NCBI GenBank assembly: GCA_900315735.1
Contig: ONAD01000013.1
Location: 62,001 to 126,000, forward strand
Direction: 5' to 3'
Length of the DNA: 64,000 bases
Origin: an uncultured Lachnospiraceae bacterium
GTDB taxonomy: Bacteria; Bacillota; Clostridia; Lachnospirales; Lachnospiraceae
Positions 30,969 to 39,797 of the stretch are shown here, piece by piece. The notes beneath the pieces are model-generated. The model ran no database searches and was not told the DNA's origin. It was given only the letters and a program-made list of their open reading frames with translations. Made by a program: the position numbers and the translations under genes. Position 1 is the first letter of the stretch. The number at the start of each line of letters is the position of its first letter.

Positions 30969-32456
30969 TTAGTTTTTCTGCCCTAAAGTTACGGTTACCG
31001 TCTGTTCCTGATACTGTCCATCTGTCTGACGTTCAAATACAACTTCTACAGAATCACCTGCTGCACAATACTTAATCGCATCATTTAATTCTGTTGTAGA
31101 TGAAACCTTGCTTCCATCAAAGGATGTGATAATATCTCCTGCCTGTAAGCCTGCCTGCTCTGCCGGTGAACCTTCCTTTACCTGATAGAGATATATTCCT
31201 TCCGGCATATTATAGGTCTGTGCAACGGTGGAGGATACATCTACACCGGAGATTCCAAGATATGCGGAACGGGATTCATCCACCTGTTCCCGGTTGATTA
31301 ATTTTTCAATAATCGGAGACGCCGTATTAATCGGGATAGCATAGCCCATACCTTCTACACTGGTATCAGAATATTTTACAGAACTGATACCGATTACTTC
31401 ACCCTTGGCGTTCAGTAATGCGCCACCACTATTACCAGGGTTAATAGCCGCATCAGTCTGAATCAGTTCATTGGTGGTGGTAGAACCGTCATCATTTTCT
31501 ACGGACACCTCTCGGTTCAATGCACTGATAACACCGGTTGTAACAGACTGCCCATAACCTAATGCGTTTCCGATTGCAACTGCTGCCTGACCTACACTTA
31601 ATTCATCAGAATTGCCAAGGGTTGCAACCTTAATGGTACTTAAGGTGTCTGCGCTGATATCGGAAATCGGAACTGCAACGACTGCTAAGTCACTTCCTGC
31701 ATCTGTTCCTTTTACTTCTGCGGCTACTGTGCTGTCATCTGAGAACTGCACGGTAATACTTTGGGCACCGGATACCACATGATTATTCGTTGCTACATAG
31801 ATGTACTGGTCATCCTGGCTTACTATGATTCCGGAACCACAGCTTTCCTGTGGCTGGGATGCAGTATATCCATACCAGGTGCTTACCTGTTTTTCACTCA
31901 TATTCGTAATTGCAACAATAGATGGCATTACATTATCTGCAATATCTGAGACATCCGTCAAATCGGTTACTGCTTTGGATGAAGTATTTGCTGCCTTAAC
32001 GGTATCTCCGCTGCTGCTCTTATTCAGGGAAGCCTCTGTCTTAGCAGATTCAGAGTTGCTCCACTTCGTTCCAAGTAGCTGATTTGTTCCCGCAAATACG
32101 CTTCCTGAAATCAATCCAAAGACTAATGCAATAGCTGCACATTTTGCAAGTTTTACACCAAATCCACCTTTACCATGTTCTTTCTTTACTTTTTCTTTCC
32201 GTTTTTTCTTCTGCTGATTCTGTCCATATGGCTGTGTTCCCTGACTATAATAGGCATTTCCCTGTCCATACTGGGTTCCCTGACTATAATAGGCATTTCC
32301 CTGTCCATACTGGGTTCCCTGACTGTAGCCCTGTGAAGTATTTCCGTTCACCTGACTGCTCCATGAAGTATTTGTTCCGTCTCCTGTCTGCTGGTTCGTC
32401 TGATTATATGAATAAGGAGAGCCGGAGTTAAAATTGTTGTTATAATTGTTTTCCAT
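30969..32456 (-). CDS. HtrA/DegP-family serine protease with PDZ domain
   Basis: This membrane-anchored protease handles misfolded proteins outside the cell membrane. The start at 32454-32456 (MENNYNNNFNSGSP) follows AAAGGAG; an ATG six codons upstream lacks a site. The 495-residue protein has a Gln/Gly/Tyr/Asn-rich cytoplasmic tail (about 1-80) with a 13-residue tandem repeat, a lysine cluster, one membrane span (about 104-124), a trypsin-like domain with His in TNNHVVSG, Asp in AGSDLAVV and Ser in NPGNSGGALL, and a PDZ domain (about 385-490). It ends with VTLGQKN, followed by a terminator. Confidence 0.94.
   Translation of the reverse strand: MENNYNNNFNSGSPYSYNQTNQQTGDGTNTSWSSQVNGNTSQGYSQGTQYGQGNAYYSQGTQYGQGNAYYSQGTQPYGQNQQKKKRKEKVKKEHGKGGFGVKLAKCAAIALVFGLISGSVFAGTNQLLGTKWSNSESAKTEASLNKSSSGDTVKAANTSSKAVTDLTDVSDIADNVMPSIVAITNMSEKQVSTWYGYTASQPQESCGSGIIVSQDDQYIYVATNNHVVSGAQSITVQFSDDSTVAAEVKGTDAGSDLAVVAVPISDISADTLSTIKVATLGNSDELSVGQAAVAIGNALGYGQSVTTGVISALNREVSVENDDGSTTTNELIQTDAAINPGNSGGALLNAKGEVIGISSVKYSDTSVEGMGYAIPINTASPIIEKLINREQVDESRSAYLGISGVDVSSTVAQTYNMPEGIYLYQVKEGSPAEQAGLQAGDIITSFDGSKVSSTTELNDAIKYCAAGDSVEVVFERQTDGQYQEQTVTVTLGQKN
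32236..32324 (-). repeat. 39-bp in-frame tandem repeat in the HtrA tail
   Basis: Two exact 39-bp copies (32236-32274 and 32275-32313) are followed by an 11-bp partial third. They encode the 13-residue unit GTQYGQGNAYYSQ inside the HtrA cytoplasmic tail. Exact copies in frame suggest recent slippage and length variation between strains. Confidence 0.85.
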
Positions 32457-32664
32457 AAAGATTACTCCTTTCATCTCTTTGTTACTTTCTGATTATGATA
32501 ATATCCATAAATTGTGTTAGTTCTGTGTCTAATGATTGAGAAAATTATGTCTCTTTTATGTTTTATTTGTCAAATATCCCAAAATATGACTGGCAGCTTC
32601 TTATGGATGCCGGTCAACATAACTACAAGGAACATACTTTACGTACTACCTGCATATAGAAACA

Positions 32665-32710
32665 GCCCCGCAAGGGGAATAGAAGAAATCTTCCTTTCCC
32701 TTTGTGGGAC
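32665..32710 (-). terminator. Terminator of glmS
   Basis: A 15-bp stem with two G-U pairs and one mismatch (GCCCCGCAAGGGGAA with TTCCCTTTGTGGGAC) lies just after the glmS stop. The following minus-strand tract TGTTTCT is weak. Confidence 0.6.
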
Positions 32711-32715
32711 TATTC

Positions 32716-34542
32716 TTATTCGACCGTTACTGATTTTGCAAGATTTCTTGGTTTATCCACATCACAGCCCTTTCCAACTGCTACATAGTAGCTGAACAGC
32801 TGTAATGGAATAATTGCCAGTGAATTGGCAAAATATGCATTGGTCTGTGGAATATAGATGACATAATCTGCTGTCTTTTCAATCTCTGTATTGCCTTCAT
32901 TGGTGACTGCCATGACAAATGCGCCTCTGGTCTTCACTTCTACAATATTGCTGATGGTCTTTTTCAGCAGTGCATCCTGTGTTGCCACTGCAACGACCGG
33001 TGTACCATCTTCAATCAGGGAAATGGTTCCGTGCTTTAACTCACCTGCTGCATATGCCTCAGAATGAATATAGGAAATCTCCTTCAATTTTAAAGAGCCT
33101 TCCATGGAAATCGCATAATCAATTCCTCTTCCGATAAAGAAAATATCCTTTGCTGCAATAAAACGGTTGGCAAATTTCTGGATCTTCTCTTTATGGCTCA
33201 GTAACATTTCTACCTGATCCGGCAGCTTCTTAAGGTCACGAAGCATTTCTCCTACTTCTGCTTCTGTAACTTTACCACGAACCTGTGCAAATTTAATTGC
33301 CAGAAGATATTGTGCCACAAGCTGTGCACTGTATGCCTTTGTAGTTGCAACTGCAATTTCCGGTCCAGCCCAGGTATACATTACTTTATCTGCCTCTCTT
33401 GCAATGGAGCTTCCAACTACGTTTACAATACCAAGCGTCTTAACACCACGCTCTTTTGCCATACGGAGTGCCGCCAGGGAATCTGCTGTCTCTCCGGACT
33501 GACTGATAATAATGACAAGGGCTCCATCCTCTAAAATCGGATTCCGGTAGCGGAACTCAGATGCCACATCTACATCTACCGGAATTCTTGCCATTCCCTC
33601 GAAAATATACTTACTGGTAAATCCGGTATGATAAGCAGAACCGCAGGCAACAATGTGAATTCTGCTGATATTTCTGATTTCTTCGTCACTCATTCCAAGC
33701 TCATCGATGACAATTCTGCCATCCTTGATACGCGGACTGATGGTATCTCTTATGGTCTTTGGCTGTTCATTCATTTCTTTTAACATGAAATGCTCATAGC
33801 CGCCTTTTTCTGCTGCATGAATATCCCACTCGATATGTTTGCATTCTTTTTCGATAGATTCCCCGTCTACATTAAAGAATTCTATTTTTTCCTCGGAGAG
33901 GCGGGCAATTTCTTCATTTTCAATAAAATATACATCTCTGGTATATTTTAAAATTGCCGGGACATCGGATGCAATCAGATTCTCCCCCTCACCTCTTCCT
34001 ACAATCAGAGGACTGTCCTTACGGACTGCATAGATAACATCCGGATTCTCTGCAAAGATAATTCCCAGTGCATAAGAACCTTCCACACGATGCATGACCT
34101 TGGTAATGGTCTCCAATGGATTCCCGGTATAGTAATAATCCAGCAGCTGGGCCACAACCTCAGTGTCCGTGTCTGACTGGAACTTATAGCCTTTTTCTGA
34201 TAACTTTTTCTTTAATTTCATATAGTTTTCAATGATACCATTGTGTACCACAGCAATCGTACCGGCTTCATTGAAATGTGGATGCGCATTGATATCACTC
34301 GGTGCACCATGGGTTGCCCAGCGTGTGTGACCGATTCCAACCGTTCCCGGCAAGGTAGCACCCTCATGGGTCAGCTCAGATAATACCTTTAATCTTCCGG
34401 TCGCCTTAGCCATGTTAATCTTCTTCCCATCAAAGATTGCCATACCTGCCGAATCATAACCACGGTACTCCAGTTTTGAAAGTCCATCCAACAAAATTGG
34501 TGCAGCCTGTTTCTTCCCTATATATCCAACAATTCCACACAT
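32716..34542 (-). CDS. glmS: Glutamine-fructose-6-phosphate aminotransferase
   Basis: GlmS makes glucosamine 6-phosphate from fructose 6-phosphate and glutamine, the entry to peptidoglycan and amino-sugar synthesis. The 608-residue protein starts MCGIVGYIG, so Cys2 becomes the N-terminal nucleophile of the glutaminase domain (1-240). Two SIS isomerase domains follow, with CGSAYHTGFTSKY and SQSGETADSL, and the C-terminus is KPRNLAKSVTVE, as usual. An AGGAGG site precedes the ATG. The 135-bp upstream gap is too short for, and lacks the core of, a glmS ribozyme. The enzyme supplies amino-sugar precursors for the nearby polysaccharide locus as well as for the wall. Confidence 0.97.
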   Translation of the reverse strand: MCGIVGYIGKKQAAPILLDGLSKLEYRGYDSAGMAIFDGKKINMAKATGRLKVLSELTHEGATLPGTVGIGHTRWATHGAPSDINAHPHFNEAGTIAVVHNGIIENYMKLKKKLSEKGYKFQSDTDTEVVAQLLDYYYTGNPLETITKVMHRVEGSYALGIIFAENPDVIYAVRKDSPLIVGRGEGENLIASDVPAILKYTRDVYFIENEEIARLSEEKIEFFNVDGESIEKECKHIEWDIHAAEKGGYEHFMLKEMNEQPKTIRDTISPRIKDGRIVIDELGMSDEEIRNISRIHIVACGSAYHTGFTSKYIFEGMARIPVDVDVASEFRYRNPILEDGALVIIISQSGETADSLAALRMAKERGVKTLGIVNVVGSSIAREADKVMYTWAGPEIAVATTKAYSAQLVAQYLLAIKFAQVRGKVTEAEVGEMLRDLKKLPDQVEMLLSHKEKIQKFANRFIAAKDIFFIGRGIDYAISMEGSLKLKEISYIHSEAYAAGELKHGTISLIEDGTPVVAVATQDALLKKTISNIVEVKTRGAFVMAVTNEGNTEIEKTADYVIYIPQTNAYFANSLAIIPLQLFSYYVAVGKGCDVDKPRNLAKSVTVE

Positions 34543-34677
34543 AATTCTTCCTCCTGCTTTTCTTTTACATTCTATTCCAATTGCTGTTGTTTCATCCTAT
34601 CTTTTATAGAACTGTCTTTATCGTCCTTTTGACATTATATAAGAAAAACCGGGGATTATCCAGTCCTTTTTTGAAAT

Positions 34678-36003
34678 CTATATCAGCGCATGAACATAAT
34701 AAAAACTTGCTGCAGATATCAATATGAAAAATATATAAATTCCACCGTATAACATACGATTTACTTTTTGTGGTATCTTTTCAAGTACCAAAGTCAGTCC
34801 TGTCGTGACAAAATAAAGAAACGGAATCAGCATCGGCATCAGATACCGCCCCTGTGGCTGATAGTCACTATAAAAAGAATAATAAATACTCAATCCGCAT
34901 GGAATTACCATGCATATCAGAAATGTGATATGCAGCAGTCTGTCTGACGAAAATATTTTTCTTTTCCACCCACCCGCCAGATAGCCAATGATTCCAGCAA
35001 GAAAAAGTATTCCAATCCCCAGATAGCCCCTGCCCATCAGATTCCAGTCGCAGGTCCTTAATATTCCAATAAAGCTGATCAGTGATGTTCTCAGCCAGCC
35101 GGAAGTAAATAACATCTGGTACCATGACCAGCCCTGATGATATGGCGTCGGCCGTTCTGACGGACGGAATCCCGGCTGTGCATACATTTCCCCATATTTA
35201 TCCGTTGTTCGAAGTCCAAGGAAATCACCATCATATAATATTGCACTCCGGATAAACCACCAGCCAGCTAAAAGTATTGCTACAATAGCAATTACTGCTG
35301 CCATCCTGAACATCCGATGCATGTCAGTTCTTTTTCCTTCACCTTCTATTTGCCTTTCCTTCCAGTAGGAAATAAAGAAAAACGGTATACTCATCAAAAG
35401 ATAACCGTAGGCATTATAATAAGATAATGCACATAACCCTATTCCAGTTCCTAATAGGATACAGCTTTTCCAGTCCCAGTGTCTGTCCCTGCCCCTAAGC
35501 CAGGCATAAATAATCCATGCAATTGTAAATAATGCAAAGGAATCATTATTCAGATAACTTCCAAGATACATTACCTGGGGCAGCAGGGTTCCAGACATTA
35601 CGAACAAAAATCTGCTTCTATTGGTTTGAAATAAGTACTCTCCTATCTGAAACATCAAATATGCCATTCCGGTTATGGAAAGTACACTGGTGAATCTGAC
35701 TGCCACATACAGCCAATACACATTTGTGGTAAATAAAAAAGCTATTTTCAAAAAAACTCCGCTTATCATATATGACAGAATCGGAGTAAATCCATATGAT
35801 ATTCCCCAGATTGGATTTCTTAGAGCCGGATCCGTTCCATCAGGAAGCTTTCCATGGGACGCTATATAATTACAGATATCATATTTCATTGCTTCATCCG
35901 GCCCGCTTCCGGAAGTAGTTGCCATACTCCAAATTGTCAATGCCAGAAATAAGCATATTAAATACCCTCTTTTCAGAGTCTGATTTGTCTTTTCCATTCT
36001 CAT
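34678..36003 (-). CDS. GT-C-like membrane glycosyltransferase (DUF2142-like)
   Basis: The 441-residue protein has about ten or eleven membrane spans. An acidic GPDEAMKYD motif follows the first span, where GT-C enzymes carry their catalytic acidic residue, and the late QGRYLMPMLIPFLYF motif is typical of DUF2142/GT-C proteins. Such enzymes take a sugar from a polyprenyl-phosphate donor and add it to a surface glycan outside the membrane. It is divergent from the GtrB-type gene at 36191, which could make its donor. The acceptor is unknown. A start at MEKTNQ two codons later is also possible. Confidence 0.75.
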   Translation of the reverse strand: MRMEKTNQTLKRGYLICLFLALTIWSMATTSGSGPDEAMKYDICNYIASHGKLPDGTDPALRNPIWGISYGFTPILSYMISGVFLKIAFLFTTNVYWLYVAVRFTSVLSITGMAYLMFQIGEYLFQTNRSRFLFVMSGTLLPQVMYLGSYLNNDSFALFTIAWIIYAWLRGRDRHWDWKSCILLGTGIGLCALSYYNAYGYLLMSIPFFFISYWKERQIEGEGKRTDMHRMFRMAAVIAIVAILLAGWWFIRSAILYDGDFLGLRTTDKYGEMYAQPGFRPSERPTPYHQGWSWYQMLFTSGWLRTSLISFIGILRTCDWNLMGRGYLGIGILFLAGIIGYLAGGWKRKIFSSDRLLHITFLICMVIPCGLSIYYSFYSDYQPQGRYLMPMLIPFLYFVTTGLTLVLEKIPQKVNRMLYGGIYIFFILISAASFYYVHALI

Positions 36004-36190
36004 TTCCTTTTCATTATTAATTTCTTCTTCATGATGAATCGTTGGTATTATACTCCTGAAAACTTATCCAGACAACTAAGTGTTCTCTTACTATTTTCTT
36101 AAGACTTTCTTTACCCTATTGATTTTACCAAAACATACGTTATCATAATAAAGGATTAAGAAGTAATACTTCATGAAAGGAGCCAATGTT

Positions 36191-37165
36191 ATGAAACTAT
36201 CCATTGTAATACCAGTGTATTTTAACCATGATAACCTTCTTCCACTTTACAATGATCTGCGGGAAAAGGTTTTATGTAAACTAGATTGTGACTATGAAAT
36301 TCTCATGGTTGATGATGGTTCCAAAGATAAATCCTATGATGTCATCTGCGAGCTTGCCCGCCTGGATACACATATTATCCCATTAAAATTATCCCGTAAT
36401 TTTGGTGAACATGCTGCCATTCTTGCAGGACTCTCCCGCTGCAGTGGCGATTGTGCTGTCCGCAAAGCTGCAGACTTACAGGAACCATCCGAATTAATCT
36501 TAAGTATGTTAGAAAAATACAGGGATGGTAATAAGGTAGTACTTGCTACCCGTGCTGACCGTGAGGAACCTCTTACACAGAAAGCTGTTTCTTCCCTTTA
36601 TGCCTATATTATGAAGGAGGTTGCACTTCCCACCATGCCCAAAGGTGGATTTGACAGTTTTCTGATTGACCGCCAAATCATTGACCTGCTGGTCGCAATG
36701 AAGGAAAAAAATACCTCTCTTATGGGACAGGTCCTGTGGAGTGGCTTTCAGACTGCAACTGTTCCTTATATCCGGAAAAAAAGAACCATCGGACATTCCC
36801 GATGGACTCTTCACAAAAAAATAAAACTTGCCACGGATTCCCTGATAGGATTCTCCAGCTTTCCGATTACCATGGTCACTGCAGCCGGTGCCGGAGTATT
36901 TCTCTTTGCACTCATTCTGTTCTTTATTACAATTTACCGGAAAATGACCGGAATTATAACTGCAGAAGGCTATACCTCATTATTAATCGTACTTTTAATG
37001 GGTATGGGAATTATTATGCTTTCCATCGGTATTATTGGTTCCTACATCTGGCGTATTTATGATGCCACCAGAAACCGTCCACCATTCATTATTGATGAAC
37101 CGATGACACCAAAGACCTCCATGGCAGACACACAAACTGCCTTACCTAAAACTGAAAATAAATAA
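36191..37165 (+). CDS. GtrB/DPM-type polyprenyl-phosphate glycosyltransferase
   Basis: The start at 36191 (MKLSIVIPVYFNHDN) follows AAAGGAG; an in-frame ATG six codons upstream precedes poorer spacing. The 324-residue protein has a GT2 domain (1-215) with DDGSKDKSYD and ADLQEPSE, then two C-terminal membrane spans (about 223-250 and 262-290). This is the GtrB/CsbB/DPM1 layout that moves a sugar from a nucleotide to undecaprenyl phosphate. The normal DADLQDPP reads AADLQEPS, a common family variation. It is the only rightward gene in the polysaccharide region, and its end overlaps the convergent MBOAT gene by 20 bp. Confidence 0.9.
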   Translation: MKLSIVIPVYFNHDNLLPLYNDLREKVLCKLDCDYEILMVDDGSKDKSYDVICELARLDTHIIPLKLSRNFGEHAAILAGLSRCSGDCAVRKAADLQEPSELILSMLEKYRDGNKVVLATRADREEPLTQKAVSSLYAYIMKEVALPTMPKGGFDSFLIDRQIIDLLVAMKEKNTSLMGQVLWSGFQTATVPYIRKKRTIGHSRWTLHKKIKLATDSLIGFSSFPITMVTAAGAGVFLFALILFFITIYRKMTGIITAEGYTSLLIVLLMGMGIIMLSIGIIGSYIWRIYDATRNRPPFIIDEPMTPKTSMADTQTALPKTENK

Positions 37166-38597
37166 ACGGACTGCCCTTCACATAAGCCAGACCAAGGATA
37201 AGGCCTATCTCAACAAAGAAAATCACAAGAGACCAGAAATGATTTAAATCCATAACAGGATAAAAACCATTGACGGTCTTTTCTTTTTTCTTTGCTGCCC
37301 TAAGATATGCAGCCACTGTTGCAATGCAAAGAATAATAATTGCTGCAATGGCAAAGCTGTACGGATGTGTAATGCCCGCCCGGAAGCCAAATAACTGTTT
37401 TAATACCAGCCATGCCTTCGGCACATTTTCTGCCCGGAAGAATATCCAGCAGATGCAGACAAAAATGTCCGTTCCGAGGATGGATAAGGTATCCACCAGA
37501 ACATTTTTCTTTCTCTCCTGCCCTTTCTGATATCCAGCCAGTTTCCGGAAGCCCTTGTGGATACAAAGAGCCAGTCCATGGAGACCACCCCACAATACAA
37601 AGCTCCATTCTGCACCGTGCCAGAGTCCCCCTAAAAGCATCGTTATCATCAGGTTTACATAAGTACGAATACGTCCCTTGCGGTTACCACCCAGCGGAAT
37701 ATAAAGATACTGCATCAGCCAGCTTGAAAGGCTGATATGCCACCGTTTCCAGAACTCACTGACATTATGTGATATATATGGAAGGTTAAAGTTCACCGGT
37801 AATTCATAGCCCATACATTTTGCACAGCCGATTGCCATATCCGAATAACCGGAAAAATCCATATAAATCTGAATGGCATAGGCTGCTACTGCCAGCGCAA
37901 CCGTTCCGGAACCAAATATCTGCGGACTACGATATACTTCATCCACAAATACAGAAATATTGTCCGCCAGTACCACTTTTTTAAACATACCAAATACAAA
38001 TATCTGTATTCCACTTTCCAGTCCCGCAAGTGTAACCTTCCGGTTCTCCTTAAGCTGTGGCAGAAACTCCGATGCTTTTACAATCGGTCCCGCTACAAGC
38101 TGTGGAAAAAAACTTAAGTACAACGCAAACTGCAAAAAGCTTTTTTCTTTTTCTATCTTCCCGGTATAGACATCAATGGTATAGCTCAATGCCTGAAAGG
38201 TATAAAAGGAAATTCCTACCGGAAGAATCAGATTCAGCACTCCCGGTGTCAGATGAAACACATCACAAAAGGAAGTCACAAAGAAATCATAATATTTAAA
38301 AATTCCAAGGACCGCCAAAGGCGTGCCTACTCCAATCAGAAGAGAAATCCGGCTCTGCCGCAGATGCTTTTCATCTTTTTTTACCGCGGTAAAAAAGGAA
38401 ATCCATGTAATTCCCATTAAAAGCAGGCAAAGCCGCATATTCCACCAGCCATAAAAAACATAACTGGCTATCAGAAGGATTCCCTGGCATATGATGCGGC
38501 GCTTTATTTCCGCAAAAGGCAGCACCCTCTGTACAAGAAGTAAAAGAAGAAGCACTACAAGAAAAAACAGTAAAAAGCTTACACTTGCAAAACTCAT
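37146..38597 (-). CDS. MBOAT-family O-acyltransferase (AlgI/DltB-like)
   Basis: The 483-residue protein has 11-12 membrane spans and the MBOAT core: ISLSSWLMQYLYIPLGGN and then GLWHGAEWSFVLWGGLHGL, which holds the conserved histidine (about residue 325). These enzymes move acyl groups, usually acetyl, across the membrane to a surface polymer. Its start overlaps the stop of the SGNH gene (ATGA), with GGAGGAG inside that gene, so the two are translationally coupled, as in AlgI-AlgJ and DltB-DltD type pairs. The likely role is O-acetylation of the glycan made by the adjoining locus. Confidence 0.93.
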   Translation of the reverse strand: MSFASVSFLLFFLVVLLLLLLVQRVLPFAEIKRRIICQGILLIASYVFYGWWNMRLCLLLMGITWISFFTAVKKDEKHLRQSRISLLIGVGTPLAVLGIFKYYDFFVTSFCDVFHLTPGVLNLILPVGISFYTFQALSYTIDVYTGKIEKEKSFLQFALYLSFFPQLVAGPIVKASEFLPQLKENRKVTLAGLESGIQIFVFGMFKKVVLADNISVFVDEVYRSPQIFGSGTVALAVAAYAIQIYMDFSGYSDMAIGCAKCMGYELPVNFNLPYISHNVSEFWKRWHISLSSWLMQYLYIPLGGNRKGRIRTYVNLMITMLLGGLWHGAEWSFVLWGGLHGLALCIHKGFRKLAGYQKGQERKKNVLVDTLSILGTDIFVCICWIFFRAENVPKAWLVLKQLFGFRAGITHPYSFAIAAIIILCIATVAAYLRAAKKKEKTVNGFYPVMDLNHFWSLVIFFVEIGLILGLAYVKGSPFIYFQF

Positions 38598-39655
38598 CTC
38601 TGCTCCTCCTCTCCGATTGCATCATAAATGCACTGTGCCAGAAGCTCATGTCCATATGCATTAAGATGCCCATAGCCAACTGTTGTATTATCAAATCCAC
38701 TGGCTACGATATGCTCTTTCACATAGGCTTCCTCTACGGAATCTGTCATGTCCGCAAAAATAATATTATATTTTCCACATAATTCTGCAAAAGTATCTCT
38801 GGTATCCACACTTGCAGAGCATTCATAACTACCATCCTCTGTCAATGTCATATCCGGAATATAATAAATCACCGCCTGAACATCTGCTTCTTCCGCTGTC
38901 CTGCTGATATAGGCAAGCAGTTCCTCCGTGGCCGCATAGGTGTCATCACCAAATACATCATATCCGGCATTTTCCGTAATCGTTACATCTGCTTCGCCAT
39001 TGTTCTGGCTCTGCAGATTCTTATACTGCTGATACAGCAGCTTGATATAAGGATTCTTTTCTAATACTTCCAGTGCCGGTATTCCGCTTCCCGCTGTCAG
39101 CGCAGGCATTTCATGGTTCAATGCCTGCGCAGCTTCTACCGGATTCATTGCCAGTGTTCCGGTCTCTAACGCAACATATTCAGCAGGCCGATAAACCTTA
39201 AGGGCATTTTCCAAATTACTGATATTACGGTAAATGGTATGGGCTGACATTCCCACGTTGTATACATACCGGTTGCTTCCATCTTCGGCGTATTTCTCAT
39301 TTAGCAAATAAGATACACAATCATCCTCGTTGACATACAGTCCTTCCGTCTGGGAAGAACCCATCATTAAAATAGCTGTCTTTCTTCCATCCGCCGGATA
39401 ACTGTTGTTATAACCACTGTCATCTGTAGTTCCCATGGCAAAACCTTCCGTTCCTCTCGCCCAGAACGTATCTGCCTGTCTTACATAGCTGGTCACTCCA
39501 TTTCCACATGGTTCATGTACCGGAGGGTTGTAATAAAATACGCAAAAAAGCGCCAGAATTGCAAATGCTGTAATTCCGGCTCCTATTACCTTTCCGATAA
39601 AGCAGAATATTGTTTTTCCTGTAGTATTCCCTTTTTCCGATGTTCGTCCCGCCAT
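38594..39655 (-). CDS. SGNH-hydrolase-like membrane-anchored acetyltransferase partner
   Basis: The 353-residue protein has one N-terminal membrane span (about 21-42) and an extracytoplasmic domain. The SGNH nucleophile block is MMGSSQTEG (about 95-103) and the C-terminal catalytic block is GYGHLNAYGHELLAQ, with His. There is also an NVGMSAHT segment in the position of block II. It resembles the AlgJ/AlgX/DltD partners of MBOAT proteins. It is translationally coupled to the MBOAT gene and probably passes the acetyl group to the polysaccharide outside the membrane. Confidence 0.85.
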   Translation of the reverse strand: MAGRTSEKGNTTGKTIFCFIGKVIGAGITAFAILALFCVFYYNPPVHEPCGNGVTSYVRQADTFWARGTEGFAMGTTDDSGYNNSYPADGRKTAILMMGSSQTEGLYVNEDDCVSYLLNEKYAEDGSNRYVYNVGMSAHTIYRNISNLENALKVYRPAEYVALETGTLAMNPVEAAQALNHEMPALTAGSGIPALEVLEKNPYIKLLYQQYKNLQSQNNGEADVTITENAGYDVFGDDTYAATEELLAYISRTAEEADVQAVIYYIPDMTLTEDGSYECSASVDTRDTFAELCGKYNIIFADMTDSVEEAYVKEHIVASGFDNTTVGYGHLNAYGHELLAQCIYDAIGEEEQR

Positions 39656-39741
39656 GGAGAACCTCCTGTCATGATATAAGAAACAACTTTTCTGAATTCG
39701 TTTTCCGTCTCTTTTTCGTCTCTTCCTTATTTCCTGCGAAA

Positions 39742-39771
39742 GAAAAGCTGTCCTATTCCAGACAGCTTTTC
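39742..39771 (-). terminator. Terminator of the LCP gene
   Basis: A perfect 11-bp stem GAAAAGCTGTC with GACAGCTTTTC and an 8-base loop lies 27 bp after the LCP stop; on the minus strand it is followed by TTTCG. Confidence 0.75.
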
Positions 39772-39797
39772 CTATGAATATTTTTATTTATCTTTTT

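Noticed and set aside
32236-32324. Repeat array as a CRISPR
   Set aside because: The units are adjacent without spacers and are in frame within the HtrA gene.
34543-34677. Possible glmS ribozyme upstream of glmS
   Set aside because: The gap is only 135 bp and the conserved ribozyme core could not be found on the minus strand.
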